From: Climacteris rufus
Lineage: Eukaryota > Chordata > Aves > Passeriformes > Climacteridae
Length of the DNA stretch: 64,000 nt
Reading direction: 5' to 3'
NCBI GenBank assembly: GCA_013398175.1
Contig: VZRZ01001998.1
Location: 485,122-549,121 of the forward strand
The notes below the pieces were generated by a model, which had not been told where the DNA came from, searched no databases, and saw only the letters and a program-made list of their open reading frames with translations. Positions 1 to 11,400 of this stretch are shown piece by piece (position 1 is the stretch's first letter; the number at the start of each line of letters is the position of its first letter). Made by a program: the position numbers and the translations under genes.

Positions 1-660
1 GAGCCTTTACAGGAACACATCATTTTGTAGGTAAGGTAATTATGAGTCTTTCTATTTCTGTATTATCCTTCCACAGTTAGTCAGATCTAAACTAACCTAT
101 TTTGTTTAAGGAACAGGCTGCTGAAAAGCCCATTTTTTATCGTGTACATGATGCTGAATACAAAAAAGCTCAAGCACACTCTCCAGTAAGCAGTTTGCAC
201 TGGGAACTTGTGTAGGGGCAGAGCTGATACATCCCCTGCACCAGAGGAGACCACTCTACACCTGTGTCTGTTGGTGTACCTGATGGACACCCATATTCTT
301 GCAAAATAGTAATTTCAAGAATCACTGAGGCACCAGAATCTAATAACAGTTTGGGCTCCCATAGCTTATTTTTCATTGCTGTTGTACAGTTCTGCCAATT
401 TATGCATTAAGACACTAATGGATTTTATATTCCATCCAGCCAGATCTTCTCCCCGGCACTAGTTCCCTCCAAACCCTATTTCATGTCTACTTCAAATGCC
501 ATTTCCAAGATTTGTCCAGTCCTGACAAAATACCCTCTGCCTTCCCCTGGGCAGAGAGCCACATACTGCAGGATTGTAAAGGTCCCTCTCCTCCTCCATA
601 GCTTGGGTTTTTTGTCCTCCAGACCCTGATCAGTGAAAGTCATTATTGCTGGTACCAATT
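1..660 (-). mobile_element. Possible decayed retroelement fragment with retropepsin-like motif
   Basis: On the minus strand a 68-codon reading frame (376 to 170) contains LLLDSGASVI at about 320-350. The pattern hydrophobic-hydrophobic-D-S/T-G-A is the active-site signature of retroviral and retrotransposon aspartic proteases. Upstream on the same strand a second short frame (658 to 476) is separated from it by stop codons. I could not see the second half of a retropepsin fold, a zinc knuckle or reverse-transcriptase motifs, and the window edge cuts off anything further downstream. A motif this short can occur by chance in 64 kb. If real, it is a broken, non-functional copy. Confidence 0.15.
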
Positions 661-2590
661 GCTTTGTCTAAGTTCCTTTTTGTTTCAGAGAATCCTTCCA
701 GCCCTCCTGGCATGTCCTTCCACCCCTGCCCCTAATTTATGTTAACAGAGTTCCCTGGTCCCATAGTCATGCCTAACATCCAGCACTGTGGTTCTGAATC
801 CCAGTTCTTTATCTATAGACCTCAGTCTCCCCCAGCAGTCATGCAGCAGATATCCCAGGAACCATTTTCTAGGAATTCACAACTTCAGTCCTTCATCTGA
901 CTTTTTTCTTTTATGTTTTTTGGTTTTTTTTTTTAGCTTAGGCACAAAACCAGTTCAAAATCCCGACACTCATCACAACCAGTGTAGCCTAGATTTTCTC
1001 CCCACTTGTGGAGCTCAGTGTCAAGCAGAGTTCAGTGAGTGGGCAGCCAACCAGCTTTAACTCCAGCCTTTACCAGAACTGGTCCAACTGGGATGTTCAC
1101 CTAAAAGCACAATGTGCTACACACAAGTATCCCTATCTAAAGTCCCAATTCCAGAGTGAAAGCTCAGCCTTCAGTGTTAACTAACTCCAGTTAGCTGAGT
1201 CTGTCAGTGGTCTCTCTCTCCCGCTGGTCCCTGTCTCCCTAAACTAACAGCATCCTTGCCTGTATGCTTGTTCATTATGCAAAGGAGTGTAAATGTCCAG
1301 GGTGTACTCTGGGTAAAATTGGACCATTCCGAATGTTGACGTCTCAGGCACCTGGGTCACTACTCCTCCTCCAGTTTGTACTGCAGTCAATATATCCAGT
1401 TCAGCTGACAAGCTCTGTTTATTTTTCTCACTTACTTTCTCACTGGAGTCTCAGAATTCAAGTGTTCTTGTTCACTCTATGTGGCAATGATTTGATTTCT
1501 GTTCCTGCTTGCTCAGCCTCTCACAGCCTCGCTCTTCTGGACCTGACTGCTGGGTTACCACCAATCTGCCACAGGTGAAATGCAGCCTGGTGATGCATTC
1601 AGACACCCCCTTCCCTGCCAGTGCAGAGCAGAATAAAAATGGCTTGCCTAATATCTTTTTTACTAAAAGAAACTGGAGAAGCTGACAAGTGCTAGTGCTG
1701 CCCTTATATCAGACAATATTGGGGTATTATGGTGCCCAAATGCCAAAGTCATGGGAAGACCAAGCCTGCCAATGTTGAGTCCTTGTTCAGATCCCTGGAT
1801 GATAGGTGGCATCTTCTGTCTACTGGTGAGGATGGTTCATGCTCCATTATGGCCTTGTTTTTTCCTTATATAGACTAGTTTCAAAGGAAAACACTCCTGA
1901 TCTGCCAGTCCAAGCCTTTTTTTTCTAGGCTTAACTTTGCAAATATAAGTATGTTACTATATTAAGTACAACTAAATGATCATTCTGTGAAACAGATCCC
2001 AGTTTCCAACAGTTTTCCAGCCTACTCACTTCAGATCTACCAAGTTACTTTGAGCTGGCAAGAGACCGATTGTATGACTAAGCACTCATGGAAGTTGTGC
2101 TGCAGACAACGTCACTCCCTGTACCATGACCCTTCTCATGAATGATGTCCTCACCTTAACCCTTCCTTGCCCATCCAGGCTGCACAGTCCCTTCAGAAAA
2201 GTGCTGTTGAACATGTGAAGCATGTGGAAAATAGTTCCTGCCTTTCCATGGCACAGCCCAAGGATCACACTGCCCTTCCCTGTCTGCCAGCCAGGGTCTG
2301 CTGGCTGAAGGACCATGTGGATGAGCAACTGCCTGTGAGGGTTTGCTTGCCCCATGATAACCCTCTTGCAGTTTGGGGGTCCCTGATGGCACTGCTCCCT
2401 CACCAAGTCTGCGTGGGGAAGTTGTGATCTCCCATGCTACACTGTGGCAGAAATGCTGCATGTACAGTGAAGGACTGTGTGATTTGTGGTGCTATAAAAG
2501 CTGAAAAACTCCATCATTGCCTTTTATATATAATTGAAAACACAATAATTGACTGCAGTGTCAACTAAAGAAGGCAGCAGCACCCTTGGA
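661..2590. other. Non-coding stretch, nothing identified
   Basis: There are only short frames; the longest are a 104-codon frame on the plus strand (1264-1578) and a 106-codon frame on the minus strand (2086-2406). They have no recognisable domain, and several overlap in opposite directions as expected by chance. No CR1, LTR or tRNA-like sequence was seen. Confidence 0.6.
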
Positions 2591-2591
2591 A

Positions 2592-2630
2592 ACACACACA
2601 CGCGCGTTCACATGCACACGTGCACATGCA
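2592..2630. repeat. Alternating purine-pyrimidine tract (CA/CG), Z-DNA-prone
   Basis: Positions 2592-2607 alternate purine and pyrimidine without a break, running from ACAC repeats into CGCGCG. After one break at 2607-2608, positions 2609-2630 alternate again and include CACGTG. CG-containing alternating tracts are the classic sequences able to adopt left-handed DNA. It is also a short, interrupted CA microsatellite. Confidence 0.6.
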
Positions 2631-3037
2631 GCCTCCCGCCGCCAGCCAGGCACTGCTGCGTGACTTGTCTTAATAGAAGGCTTAAAATAAATCAGAATTA
2701 TTTCCAGATTAGAGGGAAAAAAAAATCCTGTGAAGATGTTTCAGTCAAGCACAAAGAACACAAAGAGAACAGCCTCTTTGCCAGTCAGCACAGGATTTGC
2801 TTTCCTTTGGTCCTTTGCTCTCCTGCTCTCCTCCTGCTCCCACAAACTGGCTTGATCTTTTTTTTCTGTCTGGGGCAGGTGAACATGCAACACTGTAAAG
2901 CTGCTGCATCCACATTAGTGTGTTTGTGAGCAAGTTATGTGTCTCCCAGACTCTCCCTTTCAGTTTTGTTGACAGAGGTCTCAGCCAAGCTCACCAAACC
3001 AATGTGCTTCCTTTCTGAACTCAATTTCAGCAACTGA
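2631..3037. other. Non-coding stretch, nothing identified
   Basis: The 126-codon plus-strand frame 2549-2929 begins upstream, runs through the CA/CG tract and covers much of this stretch. It has a low-complexity start and resembles no family I know. A pyrimidine-rich stretch lies at about 2812-2875. Confidence 0.5.
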
Positions 3038-3125
3038 AAATACCCATCTACAGCCACAGCATCCAAGATGATAAACTCTGTTCCTCCTGGTATCACCCAT
3101 CCAAATACTAACCCTACAGAGCTCT
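3038..3125 (-). repeat. 5S rRNA-derived SINE-like fragment (AmnSINE1-type head or 5S pseudogene)
   Basis: Read on the minus strand, 3113-3096 is GGTTAGTATTTGGATGGG. It differs at one of 18 positions from the vertebrate 5S rRNA segment in the 3' part of its internal promoter. The match continues more loosely (GATACC, then GGA-GGAACAG in place of the GGGAATACC region). After a short insertion it picks up again as GGATGCTGTGGCT, close to the 3' end of 5S (GGTGCTGTAGGCT). The 5' half of 5S is not clear. AmnSINE1 of amniotes carries a 5S-derived head, which makes it a better guess than an isolated 5S pseudogene. The downstream tRNA and Deu parts were not identified. Confidence 0.45.
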
Positions 3126-6100
3126 TAACCCATGTCTATGTCATATGACAGAGTTCTCAGCAGGGATCAGGAAAACACAGGAGCTCTGTCTGTATCTTTG
3201 CAGCTCAAGGGTCCCAAATGCATCCATCGAATGGAGCTGGTGCTCCCATCTCTGTTGGATGCTCTGAATGATGCCATGTCAGAGCAGTGGGAAAAGGTTG
3301 TCTCTTCTCCAGTGGTGTGGAACCCACTGCAGGCAATTCATTAATTTCAGTGTCAAAGCATGTGGGGATCTTGCATGACATCCTTGATGCTTCCACTGGA
3401 GGACAAAGCCTGGAAGATCTGCTCTGTGGCAGCATCGAGCACAGCACATAAGGAACAGGGCATTGAAGGAGATGGGAAGGGTGAGGGAAGAAGGACAAAG
3501 GCTGAAAGACAAGCAAAAACCCCTCCCAAAATGCCACCAACGTCCTCCAATTCAGCCCTTTACATTAGAAAAATATTTCAGTGTTGACTGTTCAAGTGTG
3601 TTGTTTTGTTTACCTTGGGGACTTTAAGGGCAAATTATAGAAACAGGCCAGTTTACTTCACTCTCATTTTTAGACAGTTTCACTTTCAGTCTCTTCTGCA
3701 CAAACAACTTGCTACAATTTGGGGGCTGCAAAGGCTGCAGGGAAATATTGATTTCCTCACAATAACACTAAAACAGTTCGACCCAACATTTTCTGAAGGC
3801 TTTTACAAAACATACGTTTTGAGGGACAAGTTTGGCTTCACAGACTTCTTTTAAAGAGAGCTGCCTTTCTTGCAGCCACCTTATAACTGTTATTTACTAC
3901 TTTATATTACAGACAGAGAGCTGTGCATGCTAGAAATTTCTCAGGTAAATCCCTTTAAAGTTTCAGATTATCTGGCTAGGTGAAAACCTGCATTGTAACG
4001 CAAGAAAAATTCCAATTATTCAGCTAATTAAAAAAGACTTAATTATTATATAGAATAATTAATTTCTTTTGATACTTACAACTCAGACACTCCCTTCTAT
4101 ACCTCAGGGGCCCAGAAGTCTTAGAGAACGTAACAATGGGAATTGCTTCTTAGAAAAGCCAGCTTTCTCTGAGGCTTTTCTTAGCTTGGCAATAGTTCTG
4201 TATATGAGAGTAGGGACTGATGGCCAATATTATAGCTGGAGATCCCTGAGCCATCAGATTTCAAATGCAGAAGGTCATATGCCACCTCTACTATCAAAAG
4301 TGTTCCAAAAAAAGACACCAAAGTCTCACGAACTGCGATAACTCCACTGCACTGGTGCACTATGTGAAGTGCATCTCATCTCATCTTGCCATCACAGCCC
4401 CAGTCGCAGCCCCCCATGGAGTACCACTGGACTAGGAACTCCAGAACCAGACTTTCTTTAAACCCCTCTGTCCCACGGTTTCATCACAGACTCCCAGTCT
4501 ATTCCTGCCTTGTGAAACATCTCCGTGTCATCCAGCCAGCTGACACTCCAGGAGCAGAGCTACTCCTCTACCACTCACCAGAGCTTTAATGTGTGTTCTG
4601 CCAGAGCTGCACTCACAGGTGCCCTGGTGATCACAGCTAAACCCTGCAGAGATGAGTAGCTCAGATGGACATGCAAGGTCAGGACATGCCAAGATGCAAA
4701 GGAGGCTGATGCCTCCACCCAGAGCCATTACAGTGACCTTTTTCCTCACTTTATGCCATTTGCCTCAACTACAGAGCCCTCCCTAATCAGTTTAATTCAA
4801 GGAAACAGATCTTAGCTTCTGTCCTCCCCTCTCATTTAGTCCAGGGAGCTGGGTGGTGACTGCTGTTGCCAGCAGCTCCCTTTAGCCAGAAAAACAGTCT
4901 GTGAAGGATGTGGACTGTGTTTGCACACTGGTCCCCCACACATAGTGTGTCAATTTGAGAGGAAAGCAAGCAGGCACCCTCAAGACAGCTGGCAAATGTT
5001 GAACACACTCAGATGTTACAGACCTTGAGAGGAAAGGGTGGGAGAAGGCAGTGCAGGGCCTCTGGGTCTGCCAAGACAGGAGGTATTTCTTGGGACATCT
5101 GCATTTTTTCAAAGTTAGCTAATAGAAAGGACTTGATTTGGGGAAGGCCTGCAAATGATTGCTCAGTGAGATCAATATCACCTAACATACTACTTTAGCA
5201 TTCAATACACCTTTACTTTTATGTCTTCTTCCTTTCCAGGTCTGAGAAGAAGTGGAAAGCAGCCACTGGGAAGTGTGGCATGCCCAGGGAGAGCCTGCTG
5301 ACATGCAGCCAGCATACACTGAAGATTCATGCTAGGTTGACTCTTTTCTTCCAGAAGCATTTTGAAAGGAGAGTTTTCTGGGAGCTTTGGAAGCTCTCAG
5401 GTACAGCGTCTTAGCCTTGGACTCTGTGACACCCCAGCAGCACCTCTATCTCTCTATGTATCTTACAGCACATCAGGTAATAGGATCTTTCCCCATCCCT
5501 TCATCGTCTTGGACCTCTCTGGAGATCAAGGCAGGACAATAACACAACACACGGCCAGACATACTGACAGACACTCAGTGGAACAGGCAGTTAATCCTAC
5601 TCATAAAGAAGGACGTGTTTACCCCATTTCTGCTCTTGGTGGAGCACTAAATCCCAGTGAAAGCAATTGTGCCATCTTATTTCTTGCTCAAGGCTCTAAA
5701 TCTCCTCTCCACCTATTCATGTGGCACAGATAAGAGCTGCATTTACAACCCGTTGGTCACACCCCGCTGCACAGGAAGGTAAAACCACTTTGCACAGGTT
5801 TGTTAGTAATGCAAGACCCTTTCCTACAATAGTAAACTCTTCCTGCCATCTTTGATGCTAAAATAGGAAAAGGAAAATTCAATTATATTTCAATCCGTAA
5901 TAAAATTCACTTATCTTTCATCTTTTTCTATTTTTAAATTATACCTGCATTTGCTACTTTTACTGGATCTTCTCCCTCTTAATATTCAGTAAACCATGTG
6001 TGCATCCTCACTCATCTCCTCCTCTGTGAAGAATTAGAAAGAATTAATAAGCTGGGATATTTGAATAAAATCCTTTTTATTTCATGGCCTGATTTTACTT

Positions 6101-6370
6101 CCATAAACTCTGCATTTATAGCAACCTCATAAATTACCAACGTATACAGAAAATAAATACTCCTTGTCTCTCCTACTAAGCCTGCAGACTTAGCAAACAG
6201 ATCTCTCAAAATCACAGGAAAAGGAAAGGATATTTTCTTTTCAACTCATTCAACTGGAAATACAATTTTGAGAAAAGCAAAGCAGTGTTTCCCTTTCACT
6301 GTTTCCATTTCATTTGGGCTGATAAATGCCTCTGGGACATAGCAGTGCTGATTTCACCTCTTCTCAGCTG
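3126..6370. other. Single-copy non-coding stretch
   Basis: No gene was recognised. The longest frame is 123 codons on the plus strand (5362-5733), with no visible domain. A small CATCT triplication sits at about 4372-4386. The stretch from 5840 to 6240 is AT-rich. The rest shows no repeat family I can name. Confidence 0.6.
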
Positions 6371-6420
6371 TCTGTCCTTCTCTCTTTCGTTCTCTCTCTT
6401 TCTCCCTCTCCCCTGCTTTT
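6371..6420. repeat. Polypyrimidine (CT-rich) tract
   Basis: A run of almost pure C and T on the plus strand, made of TCTC and TTTC units with a few interruptions. Such strand-asymmetric tracts arise from slippage and can form triplex (H-DNA) structures. It could also serve as a polypyrimidine tract, but no splice acceptor follows closely. Confidence 0.6.
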
Positions 6421-8227
6421 TCAACTGGCCTAAAAAAAGTGACACCTGACAGCTGCAGAGTGGTGGCTATCACAGGGGTTGTTGGTGTGTGACCTTCTGT
6501 TCATGGTAGAAAAGGACTGGTTTCCTTCAGACACACTTTGAGCAGGCTGAGAGGGGGTTCAAATCTTCAGTGATGACATGAAGCAAAGGATGTTCCAGAA
6601 GATGTCAAAGTCCTGTGGTTCAGCAGGCACCAGATGCGACTGACGGGACTTTATTGCAAACAGTCCCATCCAATAAAAGGATGTTAAGAGATTTGAAAGA
6701 GAAGAAAACCACTGTGAATTCATGTCCTTCTTTGTGCTTCTGCTGGCAGCAAGGCACTGAATTAGTGTGAAAATTGAGCAAAAATTAATCTTTGCCTCAT
6801 AATCCATTATTTAAAAGGGAACACTCACTCACTATAATTTTCAAGTCACTGTACAGCAAAGTCATTCTGAAATCTGTAAGTTTGCCATAGGGGAAAAATA
6901 GCAACATAAGACTAGGTCTTGAGATTTGCCAGAGTGCCAGACTCTTAATCTGCTTACTGCATTTACCATTTGCAATTTTGCGTTGTAGTTAGAGCCTCCC
7001 CAAGGTCACTCCAAACATCTCAAAGCTCTTAACCATCTGTCTCTGATTCCTAAAAATTGACATGGAGATGGAAAGACTGACTGATTCATTAGGGTCACTC
7101 ATTTACCATAAATAAAGAGCCCCTGTGCTGGCTGCACTGGGAGCAGAGCCCTAGGCAGCCAGGGCAGCAAACCAAAACTCCTCAGTCCTCACTGCTAAGG
7201 CCAAGGCCACACCACACCTCTGTTCCAAAGTGTCTGGCTGCATTCAGCTGTTGGGAAACACCAGGCAAGCTGGGATTTCATGTGCCAGCTCCACCAGCAC
7301 TCACCTCTGTTAGCCCCAAATCCTGTTGCAGGTAGACCTGTGGGACTTGGAACCTCTTCACACCATCCACGGCTTGAGTGGTCAGCATGAAGAGTTCGTT
7401 CAGCCAGCGTTTCCCTGCCTGCCTCTTTCACATCCATTTCTTGGTCTGCACCATGCTTCAAATGAGCAGAGTTGTGCAAGAGACAAACTACATGACTGTG
7501 TTTCACTTGTCATACAACTGCCTGCTGCTCTCGAGTTTTCCTTGTAATTTTGGAGAGCATGGATGAGGTGGAGAGGATAAATCAGTCTCGTGGCTATGGA
7601 AACCAACCCCAGATCCTGAGGAAGGCTTGAACCAGGCCATTGAAGCACTCTGTGTCTACTTCTCTTCCTGAAGCATGGCAGTAAACACATTCCTTGCTTA
7701 TGTATGTAGATTGTGATGCTGTTTCGGCTCCTGCTAGTTGTTTTGCAACCTGGGATGCCAGGCTCTGTTGGAATCCATAAGATTTAATGTAATATAACAA
7801 CACTACTAACAACGAAATACATATGTTACTGAGCATGACACATGCACACAAATCCAGCTCCTGCTATGACACAAGAAAGGACTAGCAGGGAAATTTGTAT
7901 TTTGTTTCTGCTTTTAGGAAAAAGCAAAGGAAACAAACAATAATGGTAGACTATAAAACAGCAATAAAAAGAATGGAGATTAGACTGCAGCATGCAGGCA
8001 CTTAAAAACAAATAAATAGCAAAATATGCCTAAATTTGTTTCAATTGGGTCTGAAAAACAAATCTGAGACAAAAAAACATACTCCCCTCCCCAAAAGCCA
8101 CAGGCTGTCTAAAAAAAGATTTTATGGAAAGAAAAGACTGATGAATACTTTGAAAATGTGTTAACTTTTGAACAGCTTGAATATTCAAATTGGAATAAAA
8201 ATATTCCTTCAATTAAAAATTATTAAA
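6421..8227. other. Single-copy non-coding stretch
   Basis: Nothing codes recognisably. The stretch around 7075-7130 is AT-rich and has the look of a possible conserved element. The cluster of overlapping frames at 7195-7690 on both strands is typical of stop-poor GC-richer DNA and shows no domain. Confidence 0.55.
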
Positions 8228-8420
8228 ATTAGCTCAAAGTATTTTTTTTGTGTGTTCACTGCAAGAATTTAATAGGATCTAGTACTCAGCAAAGCTTTGA
8301 AGCAAAAATAACGTCTCAGGAGCTCATTACGCATTAAATCCTATCAAAAAGCAGAATCCCACTATGAAATTAACACAATTTGCAAATCATTATTGCAGGT
8401 TACTCCTTCCCCTGCTCTTT
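8228..8420. other. AT-rich block, candidate conserved non-coding element
   Basis: This block is rich in short TAAT/ATTA and AATTA-like words that homeodomain proteins commonly bind (for example around 8325-8400). It has no repeat signature and no open frame. The judgement comes only from composition and word content; conservation could not be tested. Confidence 0.2.
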
Positions 8421-11400
8421 TGGTCACTTTTAACGTGAATCTGTGATGTCAAAAGCAACAATAACAAGAAACATTCACAGAAAAATGGAGACTGCATCTG
8501 AAACATCCTGAGCTGTTAACAGCACGGTACAATAGTCACACAGAACAACATACACAGGAGAAGCTGTCAGGAAATCCGAGAGGTAGAAAGTGAAGTGAAT
8601 CAGGGGATGTGGATGAAAATCGTGTTTGGGAACTTTTTATACAATAAGAAATGTTAAAACTCGTGCCTCCCTGGGCTTCTGTTAATGTAGTGGTGTAGTT
8701 TTCAGTCTGAGTCTCAGCATGGCTGAAATAATTGGTTATTTTATGGGATGTGTTCACTCACAAGTATTCATGAAATATGAAATGCTGGACAAAGTCTCCT
8801 TTTAATGAAATGCTGGTTCTTGTTTCCTCTTGTCTGAATTGGAGGAAGAGGAAAAAAAGGCCAATCAATACAGTCTGAAACAGCAATAGCTCATTAAAAT
8901 TCTAGGCTGTCAATACAGTATATGTCTATCACTTCAGGGGCTACTGAAGTGTTGGTGGTAATGGCACTTTACTGCTGTATTTGTTAAAGTACTTGTGGTG
9001 TCTGCTAAAACTTACCAGGTGTTGGCTGCCTTCAATGTTTCTGAGGGCCAAAAGAAGATGACAAGTGAGGGAGAGTCACCAGTCTCCCAAACTGTCCTCA
9101 GTTAATGTGGAAACCAGTAGCTGAGTTAAGGGATTCATCTCCACAGAGCCCAGCTGTTATTTTTAATGCAGTATGTGGAATATTAAACTGTTTATCTTGT
9201 TATTGAAGCCATAAGAAGGCTCTTTCATGTCATCATTTCTATTTTATTTTGTTTAGAGTCCTTCATTAACTTTTCATATGAAAGATCTGTAATTTAGATC
9301 TTCAAAGAACTTTCAAAATGTAAGTTTTAGGGACGACAAGTGCTGTATGTGTGCAGTTCTATTCTAAAGGCAAAGTCAAATCGCAAAAATACCATCAAGT
9401 ATGTTTCTTCCTTTCCTTTTTTATTTATGAGTGAAACACAGGGGATTTCTCTGGGGAAAAAGAATTATTCTGATTTGATACTAATCAGCACATGCAGAAG
9501 GCTAAAACAGTGCTGCCTCTGAAAGGCTAAAGAAGGCTTTATGATGCCTAGGCCAGGGCAAAAAGCCCTTAATTAATTAAAGGTAGTTTAAGACCAGGAA
9601 TATTCTGCATAGAAGCATTGCGTTTGTTTTGCAATCCTAATTCTAAGCAATCAAAACCCAAAAGCCCCTCAAACCTGCAGGGGTTTCAATCCTCCTGCTA
9701 GGTCAGGGAATACGGCCTGAATTTTGGACACCTGGGAGCAGAGAAAAACCCTGGCCAGTGCTGTTAAGCTTTATTTCTCTGTCATAGTGTTCAGTCCTGA
9801 TAAGAAGTGTAGCTTGGAAGACCATTTCATTGGGACATTTCATCAGCAACCACAGCAGGGTTCAGAAACTGTATACCAAATCCTTGCCCCACTGAAGTCT
9901 CTACCAACATCCTGACAAACCCAGAAAGGTTTATTTTACTACATTGCAGGCTGATAACCCTTCTTGGGTCAAGTCCCTTATTATAAATCAGTCGATCAAT
10001 CCCCAGGATTGCTAAAACATTTGATTTCACATTGTGACGGTAAAGCAATTAAAAGCTCAGCCCTAAACAAATTAGATTTTGTATGTTTGGCTTTACAAAC
10101 ATCCAGAAAGGGGTCAGATCTTTTATCACTGTTGTCAAGAGGGAGGGAGAGAATCCATCAAGTCACACAGAACTAATTTACACCACTTAGTGAAAAAAAT
10201 TGGAGCTATAAATGGTAATCCAAGTAGAAAGGTTTCTTTCGGCACAGAAATGCACCAGGCTCTGTAGAAGCCTGACAGGTCATGAGTTGGTACTAGATGA
10301 GGATTCAAAAGAATTAGGGACACACTGGAGAAAAGAGACCTCTAACACTGACTGGAAAAATGCTGGAATCTGGAGTTGTCTGGCCATATTTGTATTCATA
10401 TCCTGTTATCTCAAGGTGGTATTTCCCTATCATGCCCTGGAGCTCTATGCCCCTGGCTGCAGCTCAAGGGATCACTTTACTGCACTCCCCTGCAGATGTG
10501 CCCAGCTGTGCTCACCTGGCATCTCCCATGGGTGGCCAAGCTCTCATGGCTCTCAGTTCCCCTATTCCTTGGATTCATCCAATCCTGCTGTCTCTCTTGC
10601 CTGTCAGGCACTGAGGCACAAACAACATCACACTGACATGGAAAAGGCAGGGCTGGGCAACTCTGACAAAATTTGAAGACTATATTCAACTCTGAGTGAT
10701 GCCTACATGTGTTTGGGTTAAATTTCTCCTTAAATTCTCCCAGCAAGTCCACCCAGGCTGAGGAGTGCAAACTGCTCAGAGTAGGGGTTATCATTCACTG
10801 TGCCTTTACTCATCAAGGCACAAGGCTAATGCCTTATCTTTAATGAAAGTCTCCACATGTTCCTGTACTATAAATAATAATTTAAATATTGTATGTCTCA
10901 GCTCCAGTGGCTGAGCTTGAAGTGATCATTTTGGAAAGATGGAACAGCTCTCATCTAAAAATACGTATTTGAAAAACTATTCTGGAAGAAGCGAGACTTA
11001 TAAATTGATAAATGAGTTGAAGCTGGGATGGAGATTGTGATGAGAGGAAAAATTCAGCTCTCAGAAGGAAGGAAATTAAAGAAGAACAAGAACTGTTCCA
11101 AGACTTTCATTGTTTAGAATTAAGGATTTGAGGCGTAGCGATATAACAACTGGGAAACTGGCATTCTCAAAATGCTGACCTAGATGAGGATTTTTTGAAT
11201 CCAAAAAAACATCATTAAGGAGACTTTCCACTTAACAAAAATAAGCAGGAAAAATGGAAATTTTTTTTTTATGGAAATGTAACTTTGTAGGAGATTAAAG
11301 AAGCATGACAGAAACCCAAAATGAGGATTCAGAGGAAGCATATCTCAGCCAGCTAAGTAGCTTTGATCCTAATTGATAGGAAGCACAGATACCATTACTC

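Noticed and set aside
6550..6575. GGTTCAAATC, a tRNA T-loop-like word
   Set aside because: No matching acceptor stem, A box or anticodon arm at tRNA distance.
6660..6675. TCCCATCCAA, a 5S-like word
   Set aside because: Ten bases only, and flanks do not follow 5S order.
10212..10676. 154-codon frame
   Set aside because: Overlapped by three other open frames in the same stretch and unrecognised; typical of stop-poor single-copy DNA.
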